A stretch of DNA of 33,198 nt from Candidatus Hydrogenedentota bacterium (lineage in GTDB: Bacteria > Hydrogenedentota > Hydrogenedentia > Hydrogenedentales > GCA-2746185), in assembly GCA_029937645.1 (NCBI GenBank), contig JAPYPO010000005.1:1-33198 (forward strand). The letters are read 5' to 3'. The translations under genes were made by a program, and so were the position numbers. This document shows positions 16,636 to 24,684 of this stretch, piece after piece. The notes under the pieces were generated by a model, which was not told the origin of the DNA, ran no database searches, and saw only the letters and a program-made list of their open reading frames with translations. Within the stretch, counting starts at the first letter, position 1; the number at the start of each line of letters is the position of its first letter.

Positions 16636-17046
16636 CTATATCTGCCGACATACCAACCCGGGGTTGATTCGCTTTCCCTCGCGCATACCGTTCAGCAGCT
16701 CCTTCAGGCGCTGTGCTTCCCACGCATGGCCCAGCGCCCCGTGGCAACGCATTTTCATGTCTATCAAGTGCTTAGTGAGCGTTCCACGCTTGTCAAGCAT
16801 GGAATCACGAACGTAGATGCTGAGCGCCCGATCATAGGACAGAACGGCTCGCTTGTACTTACGTCCAATTCGCATATGTTCGCCCCAGATGGCCCATAAG
16901 AACGCGAGCAAGCCACGGGCAAAACGGATAGGCGAACGGAGCGCGAAGACGACCAGACGACCGGCCATTCGAAGCGCCCCCTTTGGGGTCTTCATTTGCT
17001 CGCACGCGCAGCACTTTCCAGAACCATCGATTTTACACGCGTCCAT
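16636..17046 (-). CDS. Small uncharacterised protein with N-terminal cysteine cluster
   Basis: A 136-residue protein not recognised. Residues 1-18 hold four cysteines (MDACK...KCCACEQ) that could bind a metal. A hydrophobic stretch follows (GRLVVFALRSPIRFARGLLAFLWAIWG, ~29-55) with interspersed arginines, suggesting an amphipathic or membrane-associated helix. The rest is helical and basic (RAVLSYDRALSIY..., EAQRLKELLNGM) and might be a single TPR-like hairpin. The ATG at 17046 has AGGAG six bases upstream, which decides the start over an upstream in-frame one at 17079. It ends 47 bases from the stop of the convergent membrane gene. Confidence 0.6.
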   Translation of the reverse strand: MDACKIDGSGKCCACEQMKTPKGALRMAGRLVVFALRSPIRFARGLLAFLWAIWGEHMRIGRKYKRAVLSYDRALSIYVRDSMLDKRGTLTKHLIDMKMRCHGALGHAWEAQRLKELLNGMREGKRINPGLVCRQI

Positions 17047-17169
17047 CGCATTCTCCTCTGCCTTGTGCCAACTCGGCACGTCGTCTGCGGTTGCTGCTAT
17101 GAATACTCCTGTGGCGCTGGATTTATTCTCAGGAATTGGAGGAGGGGTCGGAACAAAGCCTCTCGCGAC

Positions 17170-17928
17170 TTAGTACGAAACTTCCACCAGGAACAACCCC
17201 TTCGCGGGGGCGGTGTAGCCCATGTAGGGGCCGGGCGAAGCGAGGCGCTCGTCTATGCGTTCTTCGGAGACTTTTCCGCGCGCGATGTCGATGAGGGTTC
17301 CGGTGATGTTGCGGACCATCTTGTAAAGAAAACCGTTCCCCGAGAATTCAACACGCCAGAATACGTCGCTATCGTTGGGGCCGACGACGGGGCCGGGTAT
17401 CACGCGGATGCTGTAAATTTCGCGGACGGTGGTTTTCGCGGAGGATCCGCTGGAACAGAATCCCGCGAAATCGTGCTTGCCCACCAGGCGTTGCGCCAAT
17501 TCCGTGAACCGGGATTGATCGATTTGATGCGATAGGTTCCAGGCGTAGCGGTCGGCGAAGGGGTCGGGGTAGGGCGCGTTGGATAGGACGTAGGCGTAGC
17601 GTTTGGCGGTTGCGTCGGCGATAGCGTGGAAGGTTTCCGGGGCCTCTTCCATTGCTTCGATTCGAATCTCGGGACCGAGCATCTTGCTCAGCGAACGGAT
17701 CAACGTGTCTGCGGCCTGCGCGTCCTCCCACTCGAAGTGGAATACTTGAGCCAGCGCGTGGACACCCGCGTCGGTCCGGCCCGCGCCGATAACGCGGACG
17801 GGCTGCCCGGCGATGGTCGCGAGGGCTTCTTCGAGGGATCCCTGAACGGTGCGCTGTCCTGGCTGGACTTGCCAGCCGGAGAAGTTGGTCCCGTCGTAGC
17901 GGACGGTGGCTTTGAGTTTGCGCGGCAT
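17170..17928 (-). CDS. truA: tRNA pseudouridine(38-40) synthase TruA
   Basis: A 252-residue enzyme that isomerises uridines 38-40 in the tRNA anticodon stem. Family marks are RYDGTNFSGWQVQP (residues 9-22), the catalytic Asp in GAGRTDAGVHALAQ (~48-61), AKRYAYVL (~108-115), the CSSGSSAKTTVREI block and FLYKMVRNITGTLI near the C-terminus. Length is normal. The ATG at 17928 lacks an SD and is preceded, six bases away, by a TAGAAT hexamer, so translation may start on a leaderless mRNA. Confidence 0.95.
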   Translation of the reverse strand: MPRKLKATVRYDGTNFSGWQVQPGQRTVQGSLEEALATIAGQPVRVIGAGRTDAGVHALAQVFHFEWEDAQAADTLIRSLSKMLGPEIRIEAMEEAPETFHAIADATAKRYAYVLSNAPYPDPFADRYAWNLSHQIDQSRFTELAQRLVGKHDFAGFCSSGSSAKTTVREIYSIRVIPGPVVGPNDSDVFWRVEFSGNGFLYKMVRNITGTLIDIARGKVSEERIDERLASPGPYMGYTAPAKGLFLVEVSY

Positions 17929-17940
17929 GGGCGCATTCTA
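17929..17940 (-). promoter_or_regulatory. -10-like hexamer directly before truA
   Basis: On the minus strand TAGAAT (17940-17935) is followed by six bases and the truA ATG. No SD or clear -35 is seen. Confidence 0.35.
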
Positions 17941-18020
17941 GCGGAGCGCGGCGAGAACCGGTTAGCTCGTGTCGGTTGGAAAGTCTGACGCTGCCAACGG
18001 AGACGGGAGGTTCTTTATTT

Positions 18021-18198
18021 GGGATGCAGTACTGCCATTACCGCTCCAGAGACCGTAGTGGGAAAGAACCTATTTAGCCTTCACAAGGGCATTTTGGTGT
18101 GCGGGGCTGAGGAATTTAACGCTTTCAGCGTAAACCGCCGAAGGGTACCGGCAAAGAAGGGTCTCTGAAAATTTCAGCGGTCGTAACAGAACTGTACC
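18021..18198 (+). mobile_element. MITE-like element, short copy (A)
   Basis: About 178 bases of non-coding sequence with imperfect terminal inverted repeats: the left end (18021-18054, containing ATTACCGCTCCAGAGACC) is the inverse of the right end (18160-18198, containing GGTCTCTGAA and TTCAGCGGT). The right half, from the GGCTGAGGAATTTAACGC block (starts at about 18105) onwards, recurs in inverted orientation at 28936-29027 with about ten differences over some 93 positions, and the left half matches 29222-29285 inverted. No transposase is encoded. It fills most of the gap between truA and the next gene. Confidence 0.65.
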
Positions 18199-18277
18199 GA
18201 TTGTTCGTCCAACGTTGCGGCACGCTGGGACTTCGCGTAAGATTTCCTTTTTCACAATACCTGGAATCCAATTTGCC

Positions 18278-18748
18278 ATGAACGTGCCGCCCGCGATAGC
18301 GAAAGCCATGGAACCGTTGACGACTGCCGCGCCGCTGTTGGAGGCGATGGAGCGTCTGGTCGTCTCTGAACCTGCGGACCCGGCCCGATTCGAACTCGCC
18401 GCGAAGGTCGTTCAGAATCCCGTGATTCAGGCGAATCCGACCCTCTGCGCGGGGGTTTGGCTGTACGTTGACGCGCTCGACCGGAGCCATACGATAAGCC
18501 AAGGGGTGAAGGATGCGACGGGCTCGTTTTGGCATGGCATCATGCACCGGCGCGAGGGTGATTTTAGCAATAGCCATTATTGGTTCCACAGGACGGGCGA
18601 CCATCCGGCCATGGCGGACATCTCGGGCTACGATCCCCACGCGTTTATCGACCAAGTGGAGGATCGAAGCGAAGCGGATTCCCCCGCGCTTGTAGCGATG
18701 CAGCGCCGGGAATGGCAGACGCTGTTTGAGTGGTGCGCCAATCGATGA
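18278..18748 (+). CDS. Uncharacterised protein with conserved-looking WH-x2-H-RREGD-F motif
   Basis: A 156-residue soluble protein of unknown function. The N-terminal half is helical. The centre holds a striking stretch GSFWHGIMHRREGDFSNSHYWF followed within a few residues by RTGDHP (~residues 87-115), dense in Trp, His, Arg and acidic residues, and likely to form a metal-binding or active site. The C-terminal ~40 residues are helical and acidic. The ATG at 18278 is not preceded by an SD; the frame is open upstream to 18215, just after the MITE-like element. The gene stops 22 bases before the promoter of the bamD-like operon. Confidence 0.7.
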   Translation: MNVPPAIAKAMEPLTTAAPLLEAMERLVVSEPADPARFELAAKVVQNPVIQANPTLCAGVWLYVDALDRSHTISQGVKDATGSFWHGIMHRREGDFSNSHYWFHRTGDHPAMADISGYDPHAFIDQVEDRSEADSPALVAMQRREWQTLFEWCANR

Positions 18749-18769
18749 TGTCTCCGTATTTGGCGTCGT

Positions 18770-18798
18770 TTGCGCGGGGTCTGGGGGGCTGATATGAT
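18770..18798 (+). promoter_or_regulatory. Promoter of the bamD-like/lptE/holA operon
   Basis: TTGCGC at 18770-18775 and TATGAT at 18793-18798 are 17 bases apart. The predicted start near 18805 leaves a leader of about 45 bases before the ATG at 18851. Confidence 0.5.
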
Positions 18799-18850
18799 CA
18801 CGGGTAACGGGGCGGGTCTGGCCCGCAGAATCTTGACGTGGAGGACGACC

Positions 18851-19873
18851 ATGCGTTTAGCGCGCAGTGTAACGGCATTTGCTTTGGCAACGGTGATATT
18901 GGCCCCTGTGGTGGCGCACGGCCAGTGGATTTGGACGCCGCAGACAGGCCGCTTCATCAATTTGAAGAATCTGCCTAAGGAGACTCCGGAACTCCAGATC
19001 GAGTTTGCCCGCGGGCTGATGATCGATGGAAAGTATAAGCAGGCTCTGGGGGAGACGGGCAAGTTTAACCGCTATTACGGGGACACGGAGCGGGCGGACG
19101 AGAACCAGTTCCTCCGTGGCGAAATCAAGATGGCCCAGGGCGATTTGGTCGAGGCCGCTGACGAATTTCAGGTAGTCCTCTCAAGTTTTCCGGACAGCCA
19201 GTATTTTGACGAGGTCATCGTGAAGCAGTATGAAATCGGGGATTCCCTTTTCGAGAAGGGCCGCGTCAGCCTCGAAGCGAAGGCGGACCGCCGCTGGTAC
19301 AAGTCGCGCTGGAATCCCTTTCGCAAGCGCCCGTTTAAGAAAGCGATTGAGGTGTATTCGCTCGTTCGTGATAACCAGCCGTTCACGGACGCGGCGGCCC
19401 AGGCGCAATATAAGATTGGGTTGAGCCACTTTACCCGCGAGCAGTACATGGAAGCTGGATTGGAGTACCGCCAACTCTTGGACGTCTACCCAAATTCGGA
19501 CTATGTCCGCGAAGCGTCCTTTGGGCTTGTCCAGACGTATCACGAGCTGTCGCTCAGCCCCGACTACGACCAAGATCCCAGCCAGTTGACCATTGACCGC
19601 ATTGACGACTTCACGGCGCAATTTTCACGGGATGAACGCCTGGAGGAACTCGGACAGGTCCGCGCCGAGATGACGGAAAATATCGCGCAGCAGCGTTTGC
19701 AGACCGCCAAGTTTTATGAGCGCCGACGGCTATTCCTCTCGGCGCACATCTCGTATCAGGCGCTCATGGACCAGTATCCCGACTCGGAGGCGGGCCGTAC
19801 GGCGCAGGAGTGGCTCAGCCAACATGCGGGACCCCAGTCAACCCAAGCCCGTTTTGTCGGGTTGGCGGACTAA
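18851..19873 (+). CDS. BamD-like outer-membrane assembly TPR protein without a lipobox
   Basis: A 340-residue exported protein with a signal peptide (MRLARSVTAFALATVILAP, cleavage likely after AHG). It carries several tetratricopeptide-like repeats in the BamD/YbgF manner: LMIDGKYKQALGETGKF, MAQGDLVEAADEFQVVLSSFPDS, FTREQYMEAGLEYRQLLDVYPNS, and LFLSAHISYQALMDQYPDSEAG. BamD delivers beta-barrel proteins to the BAM complex on the periplasmic face of the outer membrane. Unlike typical BamD it has no lipidation cysteine after the signal peptide. The ATG has GGAGG six bases upstream; an earlier in-frame GTG-type start near 18770 would precede the promoter. It is the first gene of an operon with lptE (4-base gap) and holA. 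Confidence 0.78.
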   Translation: MRLARSVTAFALATVILAPVVAHGQWIWTPQTGRFINLKNLPKETPELQIEFARGLMIDGKYKQALGETGKFNRYYGDTERADENQFLRGEIKMAQGDLVEAADEFQVVLSSFPDSQYFDEVIVKQYEIGDSLFEKGRVSLEAKADRRWYKSRWNPFRKRPFKKAIEVYSLVRDNQPFTDAAAQAQYKIGLSHFTREQYMEAGLEYRQLLDVYPNSDYVREASFGLVQTYHELSLSPDYDQDPSQLTIDRIDDFTAQFSRDERLEELGQVRAEMTENIAQQRLQTAKFYERRRLFLSAHISYQALMDQYPDSEAGRTAQEWLSQHAGPQSTQARFVGLAD

Positions 19874-19877
19874 GTCG

Positions 19878-20471
19878 ATGGACAGGGTGCTTGCGACCCG
19901 GCTTCGGCATGCTGGCTGGCTTCGGTTCACGGTGGGCATTCTCGCGCTTGGCGTTTTGGCCGGTTGCGGCTACACGCTCAGCTCGACGTTGGATCAGAAG
20001 TATCAGACGATCCACGTCGCCGCGTTTCTCAATGAGAGCCGAGAATACGATCTACAAGCGCCCCTGACGAACGCTCTGATCCGAAAATTTTTGACGGACG
20101 GACGGCTTGAGGTCGTTGACATGGAGACCGCGGACCTGCTGGTTGAAGGGGTTATCCTGGGATACCGGCAGAAGGGCCTTACCTTCGATCCTGACGATGA
20201 GGTCACGCAATTTCTTACGGTCATCTCGGCGGGAGTTCGACTGACGGACCGGCAAACGGGCGAGGTCATTTGGGAAGATCCACTCATGGCGGGGGAAACC
20301 AGCTATTACACCCGCGTGATCGGCGCAACGTCCGACCGGCTCAGGGGCAACGCGGAAACATTCTTGCCTACCGTCCGCTCGTTTCAGACGCAAGAGGAAA
20401 ACTTCGCGGCCTCGGAGGCGCTTGAGCAATTGGCGTCGGATATTTATTACCGCACGATCGAGCCCTGGTAG
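19878..20471 (+). CDS. lptE: LPS-assembly lipoprotein LptE
   Basis: A 197-residue lipoprotein. The signal sequence ends in a lipobox (LGVLAGCGYTLSS; Cys at ~residue 30), typical for LptE, which plugs the LptD barrel and helps LPS insertion into the outer membrane. The body follows the LptE pattern: IHVAAFLNESREYDLQAPLTNALIRKFLTDGRLEVVD, ADLLVEGVILGYRQKG, then GVRLTDRQTGEVIWEDP and an acidic C-terminal helix. The ATG at 19878 begins four bases after the bamD-like stop, with only weak SD similarity, suggesting coupling. Being followed by holA repeats the lptE-holA gene order known from Proteobacteria, which supports both calls. Confidence 0.85.
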   Translation: MDRVLATRLRHAGWLRFTVGILALGVLAGCGYTLSSTLDQKYQTIHVAAFLNESREYDLQAPLTNALIRKFLTDGRLEVVDMETADLLVEGVILGYRQKGLTFDPDDEVTQFLTVISAGVRLTDRQTGEVIWEDPLMAGETSYYTRVIGATSDRLRGNAETFLPTVRSFQTQEENFAASEALEQLASDIYYRTIEPW

Positions 20472-20494
20472 ATGAACCCACCCCTGGGAGGCGC

Positions 20495-21517
20495 ATGAAC
20501 GTAGCGGATTTTATTGGCGGTATCGATTCGGGCGCGGTCTCTGCCCCGGTCTATTTGTTTTGCCCCGGTAAGCCTCCGCGTGCCCGCGCCGCCACCTTCG
20601 AACCCTTCCTGGTCGAACGCGCTCTCGAATTGTTCGTGGACAAAGCCATCGATCCCGCGTCAAAAGAATTCGCCTACGCGGCGTACTACGCCGACGAAAC
20701 TCCCGTGGAAAGCGTCGTCATGGAGGCGCAAACGCTCCCCTTCTTGGCGGACCGGCGCGTGGTGGTGGTGCGCAACGCGGATCGCTATCTGAGTGAGTCG
20801 AACGCCGGGCCCATGTTGCAATACCTTTCCGATCCAAATTCGGCCACGGTGCTGTTGATGGTGACGGACCGCGTGGATAAGCGGACGAAATTTTATAAGG
20901 CCTGCGCGAAGGTTGGCGAGATCGTCGAGTCGCCCGAACTGTCGGAAGCGGAGGCGCGGAAATGGGCGCAGAAGGAAGTCGAAAAACGCGAGCGCACGAT
21001 TGAACGGGACGCCCTGGAAGAGTTGGTTCGGCGTGCGGGAAATCACCTGAGCGATGTGTCCAACTCGATCACCATCCTCATTAATTTTCTGGGCGATGAA
21101 ACGCACACGATTACCGTCGATGCCGTGATCGCGGCGAGCGCCGATGTGGCGGAAGAGGAAGTGTGGGCGCTGACCGACGCGATCGCTGCGTCGCAACCCG
21201 GCTTGGCGCTGGCCTCGCTGCGGCGGCTGACGGACCTCGGCAAACACCCGGACGAACTGCTCGGCACCATCAACTGGCTGCTGAAAAGCGCCTACGCGGT
21301 CGCGGCGGCGGATGGCCCTCCACCGATCAGCCGGTTCGTCGCACAAAAGGTGACCCCGCTGGCCACGAAGTTGGGCGCACGGAAAATGCGCGCTGCCTTC
21401 GCCTTGTGCACGGACACCCAGTTTATGATGAGAAATACGGGCACAGACGCGGTACTCGCGCTGGAGTTGCTCGTGGTAAAACTCGCCTACCCTCGAGGGC
21501 GCCGAAAAAGCGCCTGA
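20495..21517 (+). CDS. holA: DNA polymerase III subunit delta
   Basis: A 340-residue clamp-loader subunit that opens the sliding clamp. The family layout is visible: an N-terminal AAA+-like region starting with APVYLFCPGKPP, then VVMEAQTLPFLADRRVVVVRNADRYL (~residues 75-100), a run of helices with ARKWAQKEVEKRERTIERDALEELVRRAGNHLSDVSNSITIL, and the C-terminal collar domain with EEEVWALTDAIAASQPGLALASLRRLTDLGKHPDELLGTINWLLK. Length matches bacterial delta subunits. GGGAGG precedes the ATG with a short spacer. It is the last gene of the bamD-like/lptE operon. Confidence 0.88.
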   Translation: MNVADFIGGIDSGAVSAPVYLFCPGKPPRARAATFEPFLVERALELFVDKAIDPASKEFAYAAYYADETPVESVVMEAQTLPFLADRRVVVVRNADRYLSESNAGPMLQYLSDPNSATVLLMVTDRVDKRTKFYKACAKVGEIVESPELSEAEARKWAQKEVEKRERTIERDALEELVRRAGNHLSDVSNSITILINFLGDETHTITVDAVIAASADVAEEEVWALTDAIAASQPGLALASLRRLTDLGKHPDELLGTINWLLKSAYAVAAADGPPPISRFVAQKVTPLATKLGARKMRAAFALCTDTQFMMRNTGTDAVLALELLVVKLAYPRGRRKSA

Positions 21518-21746
21518 CCTCGATTCGGCCCCTTGGAACTTTACAGCATGGGTCGGTGTATAATGGTACTGGTAACAACCGTGTGGTACTGGGCGGTAAT
21601 TGTTGCCCGGACGCCTCGAAGCGTTCTTTACAAAAGGGATTGAGCTTGATGCGTACGCAACGCCGGTGGGTGCCGCAGCCTGGTCGTCTATGACGCCGTG
21701 GGCCGCTTCGTATTCTCGCGAAGTGTCTTGCAAACCCGGTAGTGTC
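21518..21746. other. Gene-free leader region before tatA with a -10 hexamer and a direct repeat
   Basis: A perfect TATAAT at 21559-21564 has no -35 at a proper distance. Two 14-base direct repeats (AGTGTCTTGYAAAC at 21722-21735 and 21741-21754) differ at one base and are offset by 19 bases; the second contains the -35 of the tatA promoter and could be a regulator site. Two tiny frames (31 and 14 codons from 21549 and 21649) have no further support. Confidence 0.4.
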
Positions 21747-21775
21747 TTGTAAACGAGGCGTTTACGGACTACAAT
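21747..21775 (+). promoter_or_regulatory. tatA promoter
   Basis: TTGTAA at 21747-21752 and TACAAT at 21770-21775 are separated by 17 bases. The predicted start near 21782 gives a leader of about 41 bases carrying the SD. Confidence 0.65.
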
Positions 21776-21822
21776 TGAGCGTCTGTATGCGCGGTACAAC
21801 TCTATTTTTAAGGAGATAAGAT

Positions 21823-21996
21823 ATGTGGACCCCTGGAATGGGTGAGCTTCTTGTAATTTTGGTCATCGTGATGATCATCTTCGGCGCGGGAAAACTCCCG
21901 CAAGTCGGTCGGTCTCTGGGCTCGGCGATCAACGAGTTCAAGAACAGTGTGAAGCCCGAAGACGAAGAAGACGAACCCACCGAAAAAGAAGACTAA
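21823..21996 (+). CDS. tatA: Sec-independent protein translocase subunit TatA
   Basis: A 57-residue protein. A short N-terminal TM helix (GELLVILVIVMIIFGAGKLP) leads through the conserved FG hinge into an amphipathic helix (LPQVGRSLGSAINEFKNSV) and a very acidic tail (PEDEEDEPTEKED). This is the classic TatA/E form that lines the pore for folded Tat substrates such as MsrP and the M19 peptidase in this window. AAGGAG lies seven bases before the ATG. It has its own promoter and terminator, so it is monocistronic; tatB and tatC are not nearby. Confidence 0.93.
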   Translation: MWTPGMGELLVILVIVMIIFGAGKLPQVGRSLGSAINEFKNSVKPEDEEDEPTEKED

Positions 21997-22019
21997 ACTC
22001 TAACTAAATTAATTTCGTG

Positions 22020-22058
22020 GCACGGGACAGCCGGACAGGCGTCCCGTGCTGTTTTTTT
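22020..22058 (+). terminator. Intrinsic terminator of tatA
   Basis: A perfect 9-base stem (GCACGGGAC at 22020-22028 with GTCCCGTGC at 22041-22049) is followed by a run of seven T's at 22052-22058, 24 bases after the tatA stop. Confidence 0.9.
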
Positions 22059-22275
22059 GGGATTGCACTGCCCATGCCATGTCAATGCGAGTGTGGACCC
22101 GCTACGCAGGGAATTGGGATAAGAACATAGGAGTGAAACGGGTGGCACCTTCAAACTTGTTTGGAGGAGTTTGCGCCTTCAGCGCACGGTACTTCCTTAC
22201 CGCTCTTGGGAAAATCTGCCATAAGCAAGCGGAGAATAGGTCAAAGCGAGGCGCCTATCCCGGAATTCCGTGAAG

Positions 22276-22292
22276 AGCCGATAAAATCGGCT
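22276..22292 (-). terminator. Small hairpin downstream of glpK
   Basis: AGCCGAT (22276-22282) pairs with ATCGGCT (22286-22292) across a 3-base loop, 22 bases past the glpK stop. There is no T-run, so termination is uncertain. The rest of 22059-22313 shows no gene. Confidence 0.3.
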
Positions 22293-22313
22293 GAAAGTCC
22301 GATCTGTCGTCGC

Positions 22314-23813
22314 CTATTTAACCGGCGAGGCCCAGCCTTTGGATCGTTCCACGGCCTTTTTCCACTCGGAATAGGCCGCCTTGCGCGCGGTGGGTTTCAT
22401 AGCCGGTTTGTATTCGGCGGCGAGCGCCCAATTGCTGGTGACGTCGCTGGTGTTTTTCCAGAAACCCGTGGCGAGTCCCGCAAGGTAGGCCGCGCCGAGC
22501 GCCGTTGTTTCGTGGACGGCCGGGCGCTGGACCTTCACGCCGAGGATGTCTGATTGATATTGCATAAGGGTGTTGTTGAGCGACGCGCCGCCATCCACCT
22601 TCAGCAGTTTGAGCTTCACGCCGGAGTCCGCCTCCATGGCCTCGACCAAGTCCCGCGATTGGTAACACATGGATTCGAGGGTAGCTCGCGCAATGTGCCC
22701 GGCCGTCGTCCCGCGTTCTATGCCAACGATCGTGCCCCGCGCATAAGGGTCCCAATAGGGAGTCCCGAGCCCGACGAACGCCGGCACAAAATATACGCCG
22801 CCATTGTCTGTTTCCGTCAGGGCCAGCTTCTCGATAGCGGGTGCGGTCTTGATGAGCTTGAGTCCATCCCGCAACCATTGAACCGCCGCGCCAGCCACGA
22901 AAACAGAGCCTTCTAAGCAGTAAGTGACCTCTCCGTCGAGCCCCCAGCCGATGGTGGTCAGGAGACCGTTTTTCGAGGCCACGGCTTTGGTTCCCGTGTT
23001 CATGAGCATGAAGCAACCGGTGCCGTAGGTATTCTTGACCATGCCCGGCTTGAAACAGCCTTGGCCAAAGGTGGCCGCCTGCTGATCGCCCGCGATTCCC
23101 GTGACGGGCAAGGCCGCGCCGAATAACTTGGGGTCCGTTTCGCCGAAGAAACCGCTCGAAGGTTTGACCTCCGGCAGCATCGCTCTGGGGACGTCGAGTA
23201 TCTTGAGCAGTTGGGCATCCCATTTCAGGGTGTGGATATTGAAGAGGAGCGTGCGGCTGGCGTTGCTGTAGTCGGTCGCGTGGACCTTACCGCCGGTGAG
23301 CCGCCACAGAAGGTAGGTGTCGATTGTGCCCGCCAGGATTTCGCCTTTCTCGGCGCGTTTGCGCAAGCCCCTATACTTGTCGAGGAGGTACTTTATCTTC
23401 GTGCCCGAAAAGTACGCGTCTACCACCAGGCCCGTCTTTTTCTGGAAGGTTCTTTCCAAGCCCTCCTTGATGAGCGCGTCGCAGATGGGCGCGGTAATTC
23501 GGCTTTGCCAGACGATGGCGTTGTGGACCGGTTTGCCGGTGGACTTTTCCCAAAGAACAATCGTCTCGCGCTGGTTCGTGATGCCAATCGCCGCAATGTC
23601 TTTGGGCTTGGCATTGGCCTTCTTGATGGCGCTTCGTGCCGTCGACAGTTGCGATTTCCAGATCGCTTCCGGGTCGTGCTCGACGTGCCCGGGCAACGGA
23701 AATATCTGGGGGAACTCTTTCTGCGCAGACGTGTGGACACGCCCGTCCTTTTTGAAAAGTATGGCGCGGCTTGAGGTCGTTCCTTGGTCGAGCGCGAGAA
23801 CATATTTGGCCAT
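22314..23813 (-). CDS. glpK: Glycerol kinase
   Basis: A 499-residue FGGY-family kinase that phosphorylates glycerol to sn-glycerol 3-phosphate and thereby traps it in the cytosol. Signatures: [14 protein letters not shown] (residues ~7-20), GITNQRET (~78-85), [20 protein letters not shown], the FGGY block [20 protein letters not shown] and the C-terminal [21 protein letters not shown]. Length equals that of E. coli GlpK. AAAGGAG lies nine bases before the ATG. The gene follows glpF by 45 bases on the same strand, forming a glycerol uptake operon. No glpD or glpR is in the window. Confidence 0.96.
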   Translation of the reverse strand: MAKYVLALDQGTTSSRAILFKKDGRVHTSAQKEFPQIFPLPGHVEHDPEAIWKSQLSTARSAIKKANAKPKDIAAIGITNQRETIVLWEKSTGKPVHNAIVWQSRITAPICDALIKEGLERTFQKKTGLVVDAYFSGTKIKYLLDKYRGLRKRAEKGEILAGTIDTYLLWRLTGGKVHATDYSNASRTLLFNIHTLKWDAQLLKILDVPRAMLPEVKPSSGFFGETDPKLFGAALPVTGIAGDQQAATFGQGCFKPGMVKNTYGTGCFMLMNTGTKAVASKNGLLTTIGWGLDGEVTYCLEGSVFVAGAAVQWLRDGLKLIKTAPAIEKLALTETDNGGVYFVPAFVGLGTPYWDPYARGTIVGIERGTTAGHIARATLESMCYQSRDLVEAMEADSGVKLKLLKVDGGASLNNTLMQYQSDILGVKVQRPAVHETTALGAAYLAGLATGFWKNTSDVTSNWALAAEYKPAMKPTARKAAYSEWKKAVERSKGWASPVK

Positions 23814-23858
23814 CGGTTGGGTCTCCTTTTCAGCGGCGTACAGCCGATTGCGAAGCCG

Positions 23859-24620
23859 TTAGAGAGCCCAAGCTCCACCCAGCGCCTTGTAGGCGATGGC
23901 CCCGGCGATTCCACCCGCGATAGGCCCAGCGACCGGTATCCACGAGTACGCCCAATCCGAGGGTCCCTTCCCGGGAATGGGCAGAATTGCGTGTGCGATG
24001 CGGGGTCCGAGGTCGCGCGCGGGGTTAATCGCGTAGCCGGTGGGTCCGCCAAGGCTTATTCCAATGCCGAAGACCAGTAAGCCAACGAGGAGTGGCGCGA
24101 TGCCCGTCGCGTAGACCGCAGCAAGATCAATATCGCCCGCATCGGAAATGGCGCCTGCGTTGGCCCCAATGGACAGGACGCCAAAAAGGAGCATGGCGGT
24201 GCCGATGAACTCGCAAAGGAAGTTTGCGGGCGTAGATGGTATTGCCGGTGAGTTACAGAAGACGGCCAGCTTCTTGCCGGGGTCTTCGGTTGCACGCCAA
24301 TGGGGGAAGTACGCGAGAAAAACGAGGATCGCTCCGGCAATCGCGCCGACCATCTGGGCGGCGACATAGCCCGGGACCATGGCCCAATCGAATTGTCCGA
24401 TGGAAGCCAACCCAAAGGTCACGGCGGGGTTGATATGGGCGCCGCTGATGCGGCCTACGGAGTACACGGCCAAAGCCACGGCCAGGCCCCAGCCTGTGGT
24501 GATAACGATCCAACCGGAATCGTTGCCCTTGGTCTTGGCCAGAAGCACGTTCGCAACGACCCCGTCTCCAAGAAGAACCAGAATAAGAGTGCCTATGAAT
24601 TCCGCGACATATTGATCCAA
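23859..24620 (-). CDS. glpF: Glycerol uptake facilitator (aquaglyceroporin)
   Basis: A 253-residue inner-membrane channel of the MIP family. Six TM segments and the two half-helix signatures are seen: SGAHINPAVTFGLAS (~residues 59-73) and GYAINPARDLGPRI (~201-214). The Asp after the second NPAR is typical of glycerol-conducting GlpF-type channels rather than strict water channels. The N-terminus (DQYVAEFIGTLILVLLGDG) is standard. AAGGAG precedes the ATG with a spacer of about 12 bases. It is the promoter-proximal gene of the glpF-glpK operon. Confidence 0.94.
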   Translation of the reverse strand: MDQYVAEFIGTLILVLLGDGVVANVLLAKTKGNDSGWIVITTGWGLAVALAVYSVGRISGAHINPAVTFGLASIGQFDWAMVPGYVAAQMVGAIAGAILVFLAYFPHWRATEDPGKKLAVFCNSPAIPSTPANFLCEFIGTAMLLFGVLSIGANAGAISDAGDIDLAAVYATGIAPLLVGLLVFGIGISLGGPTGYAINPARDLGPRIAHAILPIPGKGPSDWAYSWIPVAGPIAGGIAGAIAYKALGGAWAL

Positions 24621-24684
24621 GGTATCGTCTCCTTTTTTTCGGCGTTATCTGGCTTCCAACAACCCTGACTCTACCCTAGGCGCG

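Noticed and set aside
21549-21690. Two tiny ORFs (31 and 14 codons) between holA and tatA
   Set aside because: The first has no SD, the second only a weak one; neither has a recognisable sequence nor a placed promoter.
22276-22292. Bidirectional intrinsic terminator between tatA and glpK
   Set aside because: The 7-base hairpin has no T-run on either strand; only the hairpin at 22020-22058 qualifies as a terminator.
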